Positions 9,743-17,986 of a DNA stretch of 64,000 bases are shown in pieces. Numbering within the stretch: the first letter of the stretch is position 1; each line of letters opens with the position of its first letter. Location: the NCBI GenBank assembly GCA_965232255.1, contig OZ246962.1:2604001-2668000 (forward strand), written 5' to 3'. The position numbers were made by a program, and so were the translations under genes. The notes beneath the pieces are model-generated. The model worked only from the letters and a program-made list of their open reading frames with translations. It searched no databases and was not told where the DNA came from. The DNA is from Endozoicomonas sp965232255. GTDB lineage: Bacteria; Pseudomonadota; Gammaproteobacteria; Pseudomonadales; Endozoicomonadaceae.

Positions 9743-10177
9743 ATGAGCGTACCCGGTGAGGCTGATAATCTATTGACTTTGGTTTGCCCGATTTTGCCTG
9801 AACTTTACTTTGACAGGAGTCGAATTGTGCATGCGAATACTGCTATATCCGCTCAGGTTTCCGGTATTGAGAATAAACAAGACCGTCCTAATCTGGTCAT
9901 GGCATGTACCTATGCGGGTGCCTTTTTGGGAATGTACTCCGGGTGGCAGGTAGCAAGCACTGAGCCCGAGCCTCAGTTGGCTATAATCCCGGCAACAGCC
10001 CTTGCCAGTGTGACATTGGCGTCTATGGGATTTGTTTTCGGCTACGCATTGCACCACTCGCTATTAGCGGTGGTTGACGGCGTGAAAATGATTTCCAACT
10101 GCCTCGGTACAACTGAGAGTAGTACGTCGTCCAGCACTGTGGACCCAGCACCTTATGATCCCTCGCACACGCAGTAA
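9743..10177 (+). CDS. Hypothetical two-helix membrane protein
   Basis: I do not recognise it. From the ATG at 9743 the product has 144 residues; the same frame is open back to 9677, but that extension looks less likely. Two hydrophobic segments are visible, MACTYAGAFLGMYSGW and ATALASVTLASMGFVFGY. The first contains small-residue (G/A) patterns suited to helix packing. The C-terminal 30 residues are Ser/Thr-rich and polar. It is convergent with the binding-protein gene at 10241. The small size and lack of family features keep confidence moderate. Confidence 0.5.
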   Translation: MSVPGEADNLLTLVCPILPELYFDRSRIVHANTAISAQVSGIENKQDRPNLVMACTYAGAFLGMYSGWQVASTEPEPQLAIIPATALASVTLASMGFVFGYALHHSLLAVVDGVKMISNCLGTTESSTSSSTVDPAPYDPSHTQ

Positions 10178-10240
10178 CAAGGGACTGTTGGTAAGGGTTC
10201 TGGTGCAAGCCTTGTTGTTTAAAGGTAAAAGTCACTTGCC

Positions 10241-11767
10241 TTACGACTTCCCAAGGGTGAGCGGGTAAAGATCATGTAGGGTTACCGGATGCAGGTTAAG
10301 CCCTTCAATGTCGGCTTGCGTGCCGACCAGAATGACGCTGTTAAACAGCATCACATCTGGGGCATCCGCAATGATCATCTGTTGCGCCCGTCGGTAAATG
10401 TCCAATCGTTTGGTCAGGTCTATTTCCGCTTTACCGGCATCAAGCAGGCGATCGACCTCTGGGTTGTGGTAGAACGTGCGATTGCCGGCTGCCCCACGAG
10501 CATTGGAGTGGTACATGGCGTACAGGCCATAGTCGGCGTCTCCCGTGACCGTTCCCCACGATGTCAATAACATCTCATGATTGCCTGCGCCCGTCAGTTC
10601 CCAGAAGGTACCGGACTCAAGGGTATTGATAGCTACCTGAATCCCAATTTTTCTCAACTGTGCCTGGATGATTTCCGCAATCTGTCGATCCCGGTTCCCT
10701 TCTGCTATCGTCAGTTCGATAGTGAGTCCTTGTTCGTAGCCAGATTGTGCGAAATAAGTTTTGGCTTTATCAATGTCGTAGGTGTACGGACTGGTTTCCT
10801 CAGTAAAACCGAAAACACCCGGAGCGATAGGGGAGGTAGCTACGTTGGCTACGCCATTCATAGCGACATCGATAATAGCTTGTCGGTCAATGGCATAATT
10901 GATAGCCAGGCGCAAGTCACGATTTGTGAATGGCTCTTTGTTATTGTTAAACCCAAGATATATATAAGATAACGACTCTTCCTGCAAAAGAGCCAACTGG
11001 TCGTTTTTTTGCAGAATGATTTTGTCAATCGGGTTGATGTCGAGGGCAATATCTATTTCGCCAGTCTCCAAGCCAATGGTACGTAGCGAGTCTTCTACTA
11101 CGGAGCGAAAGATAATCTCCTTAAAAGCTGCGGGCTCCTTAAAGTAATCATCAAAGCGTGTTAATACGATCTGGTCTCCCTTGCGCCACTCACTGAATTG
11201 ATAAGGCCCTGTCCCCACGGGATGATTCATGTATTGGTCACCCCACTTTTCCACCTGCTTTCGGCTGACTATGGCTAATGCCGGATGGGCAAGATGGTGA
11301 AGCAGTGGAGCAAAAGGTTGATGAGTAATAATCTGAATGGTGTGTTCATCAATGACTTTGACGTCTTTAATCGGCGGCATGACAAAGGCGATACGTGGAG
11401 ATGCCATCATTCTTTGTAACGAAAATTGTACGTCGTCGGCTGTTAGCTTTGAACCATCGTGAAACTTGATATCCTTGCGCAATTGAAACTCTGTCGTTAC
11501 CGGGTCAATCTGCTGCCAGGTTGTGGCCACGCCGGGGACAATCTTCATATCTCCGTCCGATTCAACCAACCGGGAGTATATTTGTCGGTTAATCCGCAGC
11601 GACAACCCGTCATTGCTGTGGTGAGGGTCTAGCGTGCGAGCGTCGCCTGGTTGGGCAATGGTGATCGTTTTATTAATAGGCACTATTGCTTCTGGATGGT
11701 TCGAGTTGCAGGCCGCCAAAAGAGTGATGGCGATGGAGGAAAGCCCGCAAGTAATTTTTTTGTTCAT
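10241..11767 (-). CDS. ABC-transporter solute-binding lipoprotein, family 5 (oligopeptide type)
   Basis: 508 residues. A lipoprotein signal ends in the lipobox LLAAC (Cys about residue 19), so the protein should be membrane-anchored in the periplasm. The mature part follows the DppA/OppA/NikA family: IAQPGDARTLDPH near the start, VPGVATTW, FHDGSKLTADDVQFS, VGTGPYQFSEW, and the C-terminal half with FTNRDLRLAINYAIDR. The ligand is probably a peptide but cannot be read from sequence. No permease or ATPase genes are adjacent, so it is an orphan that must work with a transporter encoded elsewhere. Confidence 0.92.
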   Translation of the reverse strand: MNKKITCGLSSIAITLLAACNSNHPEAIVPINKTITIAQPGDARTLDPHHSNDGLSLRINRQIYSRLVESDGDMKIVPGVATTWQQIDPVTTEFQLRKDIKFHDGSKLTADDVQFSLQRMMASPRIAFVMPPIKDVKVIDEHTIQIITHQPFAPLLHHLAHPALAIVSRKQVEKWGDQYMNHPVGTGPYQFSEWRKGDQIVLTRFDDYFKEPAAFKEIIFRSVVEDSLRTIGLETGEIDIALDINPIDKIILQKNDQLALLQEESLSYIYLGFNNNKEPFTNRDLRLAINYAIDRQAIIDVAMNGVANVATSPIAPGVFGFTEETSPYTYDIDKAKTYFAQSGYEQGLTIELTIAEGNRDRQIAEIIQAQLRKIGIQVAINTLESGTFWELTGAGNHEMLLTSWGTVTGDADYGLYAMYHSNARGAAGNRTFYHNPEVDRLLDAGKAEIDLTKRLDIYRRAQQMIIADAPDVMLFNSVILVGTQADIEGLNLHPVTLHDLYPLTLGKS

Positions 11768-11935
11768 TACTAGACAACCGGGTAGTGGTAATTGCGTAAG
11801 TAATTACACCATAACAGGTCATCTGATTACATTGATACGCAACAAGATTTTTGCTCATCGAATTCTGTCTTGTCTTTAACGAATCCCACGTAATTCTCCA
11901 TCCATAACTGACGCATTGCACCTTTGTCGGTTTGG

Positions 11936-12176
11936 GTGGAGATGGATAGGGGGCAATCTGTGAAGGGTTGCGTCTTTTCCTCTCCTCTCCTGCTCCGCTA
12001 ATCTTTGCTACTATGCCAAAGTTGACTTGCTGGGACACAGCAGATTCGTAAAGGGTTCCCCTACAGAAAGTCCTGTCAGCGTAGGTGCTGTAGCGAGAGG
12101 TGTTGATAGTATTCAACATGGGTCGAACGAAGCTCCCAGCCATAACCGTCAGGTTTGGTGGTGGGAGTATGTCACT
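11936..12176 (+). repeat. Dispersed repeat copy A, probable IS200/IS605-type right end
   Basis: Nearly the same 230-240 bp occurs at 38346-38577; the copies differ mainly by a short indel near 11981. Both end in an imperfect hairpin (here CTCCCAGCCATAACC-GTCA-GGTTTGGTGGTGGGAG) followed by TATGTCAC. The end of the intact TnpB element at about 21640-21676 (hairpin, then GGATGTCA) is similar. Both copies keep a short conserved peptide frame (YAKxDLLGHSRFVKGSPTESPVS), so this may be the decayed 3' end of a tnpB-like gene plus its guide-RNA scaffold. The last bases supply the stop codon of the yjjB-like gene. Confidence 0.6.
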
Positions 12177-12654
12177 TTGCTCCTTTATCCAATCTGACCG
12201 CTTTTACGTTCTTGCGAAACAGCAGATATGGCAGGCTGACTCCAAGAGCCAGGGCGACGATAACAAAGACTGCCCTGAGGCCGTCACTAACGGTCTTGGT
12301 GAGCAGGTCAAGAGAAACATTGGGATTATGACTGATGTCCAGTAAGCCCATCATAAACCGATAAGCATAAATGCCTGGCACCATAGGAATAACGGCGGGC
12401 GACATAAATGCAGTGGTTGGTGTATGTACCCAGTGGGCTATTTGAATGGAAAGCAAGCCCATAGTGCACGAAGCGATCAGGGTGGCAATTATCAAACTAA
12501 AGCCGTAGGCAAGCGCCAATCCTCTTAACGTGTAACCGATAGCTGCCAGCAGCATGACTGCCCATAAGGCACGACGTGGGACAGAGAATAAAATGGCAAA
12601 TCCAAGCGATGCCACTGTGGCCCAGCCTATCTTTTCCAGCAGAAACCAGTTCAT
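12172..12654 (-). CDS. YjjB-like subunit of a threonine/serine exporter-type transporter
   Basis: 160 residues with four or five hydrophobic helices. It matches the small-subunit half of the ThrE fold (YjjB/DUF3815), including the conserved PVIPMVPGIYAYR segment. In E. coli YjjP and YjjB together are reported to export succinate; the substrate here is unknown. It overlaps the upstream yjjP-like gene by 4 bp (ATGA), so the two are translationally coupled. The last codons run into repeat copy A, which provides the TGA. The C-terminus may therefore be slightly altered, though total length is normal. Confidence 0.88.
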   Translation of the reverse strand: MNWFLLEKIGWATVASLGFAILFSVPRRALWAVMLLAAIGYTLRGLALAYGFSLIIATLIASCTMGLLSIQIAHWVHTPTTAFMSPAVIPMVPGIYAYRFMMGLLDISHNPNVSLDLLTKTVSDGLRAVFVIVALALGVSLPYLLFRKNVKAVRLDKGAK

Positions 12655-13439
12655 GGCAATATCACTCCAAGCAGTGCAGTACTGACGGTAATGCCAATGG
12701 CAATGGCCATGGAAATTACCGTGGTCTGCATGGCTCGGCCCTGACCGGTGGTAATATGACCCTGTGTCAGATCAATAACGCTATTGATCATGGGAATACC
12801 GGGTATTAAAAACAACACTGAAGTGGCCACCGCAACTTCAGGATGTTGCACCAGTGGCAATTCATAACCGAACCCGCTAATGCCACTGGCCACAAACGCG
12901 GCTGTCACGATGCAAACTGATAATGGGTAGTGCCGACGCAAAAGTGCATCACGAATGAGAACACCTGTGATTGTGGAGAAGCCGGTTAGCAGCATGGCAA
13001 AGTAGTCGCCACCGAATGTCCGGCAAAATGCCATAGCTGCCACGGCGATCATGACCATAATCAGTTGTCTCGGATAGGGAGGCAGTTTTTTAATCCGCTC
13101 AATTTCTTTTTCAATCTCAGCAACGGACATGTGTTGTTGCGTGGCTTTCCAACTCAGCTGGCTAATAGCAGATACTATGCTGAGTTGAATGCCATAGCTG
13201 GGTATTTTGCGAAAGGCTGTAACGGGTTCATGGAGCCTGTCGTATACCGTCAGGATAATACCTGACAGGGAAAAAAATAGCTCAATTTTACAGCTCAAAC
13301 CCGTCGCCAGGCGCGTCAGATTTCTGTTGACTCGCTCGGTACTGGCACCTGCGGACATTAGCAGTACTGCTGTCTCAAGCAGCAAATATGAAGTCTTGTT
13401 CGTATTGTGTTCGTGAATTTCTGGCGGTTTTGTAGTCAT
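12651..13439 (-). CDS. YjjP-like subunit of a threonine/serine exporter-type transporter
   Basis: 262 residues, like E. coli YjjP (256). The cytoplasmic N-terminal half has the family's LLLETAVLLMSAGAS and RVNRNLTRLA segments. About five membrane helices follow from residue 120, including LFLIPGIPMINSVIDL, the family's PG.P....D motif. It is the first gene of the pair with the overlapping yjjB-like gene. The substrate cannot be determined from sequence. Confidence 0.88.
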   Translation of the reverse strand: MTTKPPEIHEHNTNKTSYLLLETAVLLMSAGASTERVNRNLTRLATGLSCKIELFFSLSGIILTVYDRLHEPVTAFRKIPSYGIQLSIVSAISQLSWKATQQHMSVAEIEKEIERIKKLPPYPRQLIMVMIAVAAMAFCRTFGGDYFAMLLTGFSTITGVLIRDALLRRHYPLSVCIVTAAFVASGISGFGYELPLVQHPEVAVATSVLFLIPGIPMINSVIDLTQGHITTGQGRAMQTTVISMAIAIGITVSTALLGVILP

Positions 13440-13549
13440 TGCTGTGAGAGGGTAATTGAAAAAAGAAACTCATTATCAGCTGAAGAGAAGGAATTTAACA
13501 ACCCGATTATTGATGAATGATGCAGGCATGTTTTGTGCCCATTGTTTGA

Positions 13550-14395
13550 TCATTGTCGTGAAAAATATTGCGAAATAACGGTAACAACTTCCGATAAAAA
13601 ATCTGTGGCTGTGGGCCATAAATCCGGGTTTTCGTCTGCGGCTTCATTTTCTATCGCTGATGAATCGTGATATGTATCTGACGCTTCATCTTGTGAATCG
13701 CTTTCTGAGTCTGATAAAAAAGCATCAGCCTCTGACAATTCGTCCTCCTCTGGTATGCTGCTTTGCGAGTCACTTGCTTGAGAATTTGAGTAGTTACTAT
13801 CATCGTCCGATAAATCGCTTTCGGCGTCTGAAGAGGTATTGCTTACTAATGAGTCATCGGAGAAGTCGTACTGCGAATCAAATGTTGCCGGATCTCTCAG
13901 TTGGTAGTGATTCTGGTAGAACTCCATGTGCTTTTTGGCTGCTTCTTGCGTCTCATCTTCATCCAATTCTCTCATCAGATCACACTTGGCAATGGCTTTG
14001 GTGACTGCCTTGGCTGACTGGGGGGCGAGTTTGGCTAACTCAAGCTCATCCCGACAGACAGGACACTCATTTTTAATGATCTTTTCATAGCATGGAAGGC
14101 ATATAGCCTGTTTGCAGCCTCGGTCAAGAATGGTCTGTTCATAAATATCGTAACAGACGACGCATTTAGCACTTTCCAAAATTTCCATAATGGACATTTG
14201 ATCAATATGGATACGCTCAATTGCTGAGTCATCCTGTTTGATTTTTTTTCTTGGGGGTGCTTCCATACACTTAGTAAAAGAATACCGTTTATCGATAATC
14301 TTTGAACTCAAAAGTATATTGTCTTTTTTTAGTTCGTTTATTTTGTCATTGTGCAATTCGTAACGAATGCCATTTTTTCTAATGATATTTAACAT
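13550..14395 (-). CDS. Degenerate-RING protein with acidic tail, paralogue 1
   Basis: About 281 residues. The start is placed at MLNIIRKNG by alignment with its tandem paralogue at 14777; the frame continues upstream to 14434. After a charged N-terminus comes PPRKKIK, which looks like a monopartite nuclear localisation signal. A RING-like cluster follows: CVVC, RGCKQAICLPC, NECPVC. The position normally held by the zinc-ligand His reads Gln (C-K-Q where C-G-H is usual). After residue 170 the protein is Asp/Glu/Ser-rich (DDSLVSNTSSDAESDLSDDD). I infer a host-directed E3-ligase mimic or a scaffold. No secretion signal is visible. Confidence 0.65.
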   Translation of the reverse strand: MLNIIRKNGIRYELHNDKINELKKDNILLSSKIIDKRYSFTKCMEAPPRKKIKQDDSAIERIHIDQMSIMEILESAKCVVCYDIYEQTILDRGCKQAICLPCYEKIIKNECPVCRDELELAKLAPQSAKAVTKAIAKCDLMRELDEDETQEAAKKHMEFYQNHYQLRDPATFDSQYDFSDDSLVSNTSSDAESDLSDDDSNYSNSQASDSQSSIPEEDELSEADAFLSDSESDSQDEASDTYHDSSAIENEAADENPDLWPTATDFLSEVVTVISQYFSRQ

Positions 14396-14434
14396 ACTCG
14401 AATTTAGGGTTCCCAAAGTACAATAGTTCAGCAA

Positions 14435-14776
14435 AAAGTGAATAAACTGCTAATAGTGATCCAGTTTGAGAAGGTTAAGAGACACTTGTCTGGCAACGGC
14501 CAGGTTTACTGCAGCAAAGCCTTCTCATGTTCGGCGACGATCTTCCTCGTCAAAGGCAACATCAAGAACTCAGTACAGCTGGTTCTTGATCAGCCAGTAC
14601 TTTTTTGTGGCCTGGCGTATCTCTTCAGCGGACAAAGCGCGACTTGATATAAAGTAGCGAATCATCGTGCTTTTCTTGTTTTTTCAGAATACCCATAAAT
14701 CCTGCTTTTCGTCTGCTGCTTCATTTTCTGTCATTGATAAATCGTGCAATGTGTCTAATGCTTCGTCTTGTGAATC
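14435..14776. other. Gap between the two RING paralogues
   Basis: It holds the ISAs1-type transposase relic (14451-14665) and, at about 14690-14776, the decayed 3' tail of paralogue 2. That tail still aligns in frame with the last 30 codons of paralogue 1 (DSQDEA...ENEAADE), but lies beyond a premature TGA. Confidence 0.6.
14451..14665 (-). pseudogene. ISAs1-family transposase relic (C-terminal part)
   Basis: Minus-strand translation gives RYFISSRALSAEEIRQA, KKYWLIKNQLY, stop, VLDVAFDEEDRRR, stop, then NLAVARQVSLNLLKLD. This is the C-terminal signature of ISAs1 transposases (normally YYISS...HWxIEN.LHW.LDV.F.ED...NLA..R..ALNLLK). Two internal stops and a Lys replacing the Glu of the W-x-IEN motif show that it is dead. 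The rest of the element is missing. Confidence 0.75.
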
Positions 14777-15856
14777 TCATTCTGAGTCTGACGAGGACGT
14801 TTCTACATCTAACACAATGCGTTGTGAGCTACCTGTTTGGTAGTGCAGGTAATTATTGTCTGATGAATTGCTTTCTGAATCTGACGAAGGCGTTTCTGCA
14901 TTTAATACATTGCCTTGTGAGCCAGATTTTTGGTGGTTCGAACAATTATTGCCATCGTCTGATAAATTGCTTTCTGAGTCTGACGCGGGCGTTTCTGTAT
15001 TTAATACATTGCCTTGCGAGCCAGATTTTTGGTGGTTCGAGCAATTATTATCATCGTCTGATGAATTGCTTTCTGAGTCTGACGAGAGCGTTTCTGCATT
15101 TAATACAATGCATCGTGAGCCAGCTGTTTGATAGTATGGGCAATTATCGTCTGATGAATTGCTTTCTGAGTCGAGTAAAAAATCTCTAGCCTCTGACAAT
15201 TCGTTCTGCGCTGGTACGTTGCTTCGTGAGTCACTTGTCTGAGCGTTTATGTGGTTAACATCACTGTCCGATGAATCGCTTTCAGCGTTTGCAGAGGTAT
15301 TGCTTATTGGTGGATAATCGGTGAGATCGTACTGTGAATCAAATGTTTCCGGATCTCTCAGGTAGTAGTGATTCCGGTAGAAATCCATATGCTTTTTGGC
15401 TGCCACTTGTGCCTCATTTTCATCCCCTTCTCTCATCTGGCCACACTTGTCAATGGCTTTGGTGACTGCCTTGGCTGATTTGGGAGCGAGTTTGACCAAG
15501 TCAAGCTCATCCCGACAGACAGGACACTCATTTTTAATGATCTTTTCATAGCATGGAATGCATATGGCTTGTTTGCAGCCTCGGTCAAGAATGGTTTGTT
15601 CATAAATATCGTGACAGACGACGCATTTGGAACTTTCTAAAATTTCCTTGGTGGACATTTGATCAATATTGGTACGCTCAATTGCTGAGTCATCCTGTTT
15701 GATTTTTTTTCGTGGTGGCACTTCTGTGCAATTAGAAAAAAAATATCGCTTACCGATAGTCTTTGTACCCAGCTGTATATTGTCTTTTTTTAGCTCGTTT
15801 ATTTTGTCATTGTGCAATTCATAACGAATGCCATTTTTTCTAATGATATTTAACAT
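14777..15856 (-). CDS. Degenerate-RING protein with acidic 33-residue repeats, paralogue 2
   Basis: 359 residues, a tandem duplicate of the gene at 13550. The N-terminal 160 residues are nearly identical, including PPRKKIK and the RING-like CVVC / RGCKQAIC / NECPVC with Gln in place of the His ligand. The tail has about four tandem units of 31-33 residues ending in ET..SDSESN (for example GNVLNTETPASDSESN). Compared with paralogue 1 the frame ends early: an AGC-type codon has become TGA, and the lost tail is still legible downstream. Low-complexity acidic Ser-rich repeats recall casein kinase 2 substrate regions. That, and an effector role, are inference. Confidence 0.65.
   Translation of the reverse strand: MLNIIRKNGIRYELHNDKINELKKDNIQLGTKTIGKRYFFSNCTEVPPRKKIKQDDSAIERTNIDQMSTKEILESSKCVVCHDIYEQTILDRGCKQAICIPCYEKIIKNECPVCRDELDLVKLAPKSAKAVTKAIDKCGQMREGDENEAQVAAKKHMDFYRNHYYLRDPETFDSQYDLTDYPPISNTSANAESDSSDSDVNHINAQTSDSRSNVPAQNELSEARDFLLDSESNSSDDNCPYYQTAGSRCIVLNAETLSSDSESNSSDDDNNCSNHQKSGSQGNVLNTETPASDSESNLSDDGNNCSNHQKSGSQGNVLNAETPSSDSESNSSDNNYLHYQTGSSQRIVLDVETSSSDSE
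14850..15170 (-). repeat. Tandem ~93-99 bp coding repeats (about four copies)
   Basis: Units such as gaattgctttctgagtctgacg...gtttctg..tttaatac are repeated and encode the acidic 31-33 residue units of the paralogue 2 tail. The two central copies are almost identical, so recent unequal exchange is likely. Confidence 0.75.
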
Positions 15857-16075
15857 ATTCGATAATAATAATTCGGATGAAACCTAATCATTGCTGTGAA
15901 TCCATAATTGTCAAGAATTGAAATCTATTTTTAGGGGTTGCATTTTGTTAAATGAACTATTGATTGACTCGTGTTGTCAAATTTCTTGATTGAGTATTAG
16001 GTTTCAATAAGTTGTAATTTGGGACTATGAATAAGTAATTATGAATAAGTAATAGGGGCGGCCAAGGAGATTACA

Positions 16076-17626
16076 GTGGAAAGTATCAGATTGGAAAGTG
16101 TCGGAGTGGAAAGTGTCGGAGTGGAAAGTGTCGGAGTGGAAAGTGTCGGAGTGGAAAGTGTCGGAGTGGAAAGTGTCGGAGTGGAAAGTGTCGGAGTGGA
16201 AAGTGTCGGTGTAAAAAGTTTCGGTGTAGAAAGTTTCGGTGTAGAAAGTTTCGGTGTAGAAAGTGTGATTGTCAGTTGTGCTTCCCAGAGCGCAGGAGGA
16301 GAGGTCTCTCCGACAACAGGGGCTCGTTCGGGTTCTGCTTTTGCTGGTTGGTTAGTTAGCAAGTTCAATCCGATTAATTTACTGCCAGCCATCCCCTATT
16401 CAGCCAGTTTTATACGACAGGATCAGATGCCAGTCGGTGAGCGTGCCGTTACTCGAACCGAGGCTCAAAGGATGCTTTGCCTGCGAGGGGATGATGGCGC
16501 TTTTGTCTGTCGTCTGGCGGACGGCTGGTCCACGGTGCCAAATCTCAAGGACGAAGGGCGGATGACATTCGCCAGCCGTTCGATTCTACGCTTGAACAAT
16601 ATCGCTCTGTTCAGGCATCGTCCTGTTGACGGGGACCTTCGCACCTCGATGGTTGGTCCAAACCACTATTTTGGGGTGCTTGATTCAATCCATACCCATG
16701 CGCTTACCCTGCGCTATACCGATGCAGGTATGCCCTATTTCGTTAAGGAACCGCGGGCACCAGAACAGTCATTGCCACAGACGCCCATTCCGGAATGCTT
16801 TCGGTTTACCTGTGATTCAGCGCTCTGGCTGAGCGGCAAAATAAAAGACAACAGGCAATATATCAGCGACCACGCAACCACTGTTCCGCCGGGGAAATCT
16901 CTCACCAAAGACGTTGGTGTACTGCTTTTTGGTACTGATGATGAGGTGATATCCCTGCCGCAGTTCGATGCGCGGAGCTATGATTTGTCACCATTCGGGG
17001 CGACGCTGGTAAGAAATGATCGGCCGTTTCGCATTACCGATGCGGCTGAAGATCCGATGGACGTGGTGACGTATCATTTTGGTCCTGATTACGCCAAAAC
17101 CCTGGTTCAGCAGGGGGCGGGGCTATTTCTTGAAACCCATGATTTTACCCAGATTATGTCGCCAGTCACCAAGGATTCCGGCGGCTTTATTACTCTTGGT
17201 CGGTGGCAGCAGGGAAGGCTGGAGCTGGTCGCAGTGTCGGTGCCCTATGGTCACTCCATCATCGTTGAAAAAGGAGCTATACACGGAGATGCCACATTTT
17301 GTGGCAGTTATCTGATGGCGATGACCGTTAATCATCACACCATGGCAACGGCCGACGTGGTGTTGCTGAAAAACCGAGCCCAGAAAAATATGCAATTGAC
17401 GCAGAGTCGGGAGCCTGAGAAGGCGAGCTCACTGGATCGGAGAGCTCCTCGGTTTACTGACCACGACATCAAACCGCTGGTAGTTTCGGCCGCAGGGCCG
17501 CTGAAGCAGTCATTTGATAATGACATTAAAAAAGAGAAGGCTCCATTGGATCGGGCAACCAGGACAGGAAACTCTGTCGTTTATTATCCGATCCATTCCG
17601 GTTATCAGCGCCTGATGGCATTGTAG
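16076..17626 (+). CDS. Unknown protein with pentad-repeat N-terminus and cupin-like C-terminus
   Basis: 516 residues from a GTG with a good ribosome site (AAGGAG, 8 bases upstream). Residues 2-66 are 13 pentads, mostly ESVGV, then ESFGV, encoded by a 15-bp tandem repeat. About 400 residues of unknown family follow. A C-terminal segment at about 400-450 reads VPYGHSIIVEKGAIHGDATF, then YLMAMTVNHHTM. The G-x-I-V...G-x-I-H pattern resembles a cupin strand pair with metal-binding His, but I cannot confirm the fold. The last 60 residues are charged and variable. Its place beside the RING paralogues suggests an effector-like accessory gene. Confidence 0.6.
   Translation: MESIRLESVGVESVGVESVGVESVGVESVGVESVGVESVGVESVGVKSFGVESFGVESFGVESVIVSCASQSAGGEVSPTTGARSGSAFAGWLVSKFNPINLLPAIPYSASFIRQDQMPVGERAVTRTEAQRMLCLRGDDGAFVCRLADGWSTVPNLKDEGRMTFASRSILRLNNIALFRHRPVDGDLRTSMVGPNHYFGVLDSIHTHALTLRYTDAGMPYFVKEPRAPEQSLPQTPIPECFRFTCDSALWLSGKIKDNRQYISDHATTVPPGKSLTKDVGVLLFGTDDEVISLPQFDARSYDLSPFGATLVRNDRPFRITDAAEDPMDVVTYHFGPDYAKTLVQQGAGLFLETHDFTQIMSPVTKDSGGFITLGRWQQGRLELVAVSVPYGHSIIVEKGAIHGDATFCGSYLMAMTVNHHTMATADVVLLKNRAQKNMQLTQSREPEKASSLDRRAPRFTDHDIKPLVVSAAGPLKQSFDNDIKKEKAPLDRATRTGNSVVYYPIHSGYQRLMAL
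16079..16273 (+). repeat. 15-bp tandem repeat within a gene
   Basis: Thirteen 15-bp units of consensus GAAAGTGTCGGAGTG begin directly after the start codon. The first is divergent, then eight are near-identical, three have the variant GTTTCGGTGTA, and the last is degenerate. Unit length is a multiple of three, so slippage changes length without shifting frame. The antisense frame (STPTL repeats) is a shadow. Confidence 0.9.
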
Positions 17627-17648
17627 ATTTCTTGCATGGACAGATTTC

Positions 17649-17984
17649 TCAAATGGACAGTTTCAGGAACAAAACGGCAAGCAGAGTGATTGCGATGCCC
17701 AGTACCTTAACCGGATGCAGACTTTCGCCAAACATCAGTCGACCGATAATGGCAGTAGCGATAATACCAAGGGCACCCCAAAGAGCGTAGGCCACACTCA
17801 GGTCGAGGTTTTTCAGTGCAAACGAGAGAAAGACAAACGCTGCAATCTGCACCACCATAACCAGCACCGCCAGCCGTTTTTTACTGAAGCCATTGGACAG
17901 TTTGGTCAGCACATTACCGATGATGTCGCAAGTTGATGCGGCCACGACCCAGAGTATGGCCACTAATTGCAGATGATCGCTCAT
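17649..17984 (-). CDS. mdtI: SMR-family transporter subunit, MdtI-like
   Basis: 111 residues with four membrane helices. It has the SMR signature Glu replaced by Asp in helix 1 (AASTCDIIGNVLTKLS), then LSVAYALWGALGIIATA in helix 3 and a helix 4 ending in LAVLFLKLSI. It pairs with the MdtJ-like gene 2 bp upstream. The E. coli MdtJI heterodimer exports spermidine. Assignment as the I subunit rests on length and on the DLSVAYALWG segment. Confidence 0.82.
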   Translation of the reverse strand: MSDHLQLVAILWVVAASTCDIIGNVLTKLSNGFSKKRLAVLVMVVQIAAFVFLSFALKNLDLSVAYALWGALGIIATAIIGRLMFGESLHPVKVLGIAITLLAVLFLKLSI

Positions 17985-17986
17985 GA

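Noticed and set aside
14850..15170. Possible CRISPR array
   Set aside because: The repeated units are 93-99 bp, in frame and coding, with no unique spacers. The 15-bp and 7-bp arrays also lack spacers.
16076..16273. Pentapeptide-repeat (quinolone-resistance type) domain
   Set aside because: Those repeats follow A(D/N)LxX with a central Leu/Phe and small residue two before; ESVGV does not fit well and 13 units are few.
16039..16392. Minus-strand ORF of STPTL repeats
   Set aside because: It is the complement of the 15-bp repeat of the plus-strand gene, which has a good ribosome site and a long non-repetitive continuation.
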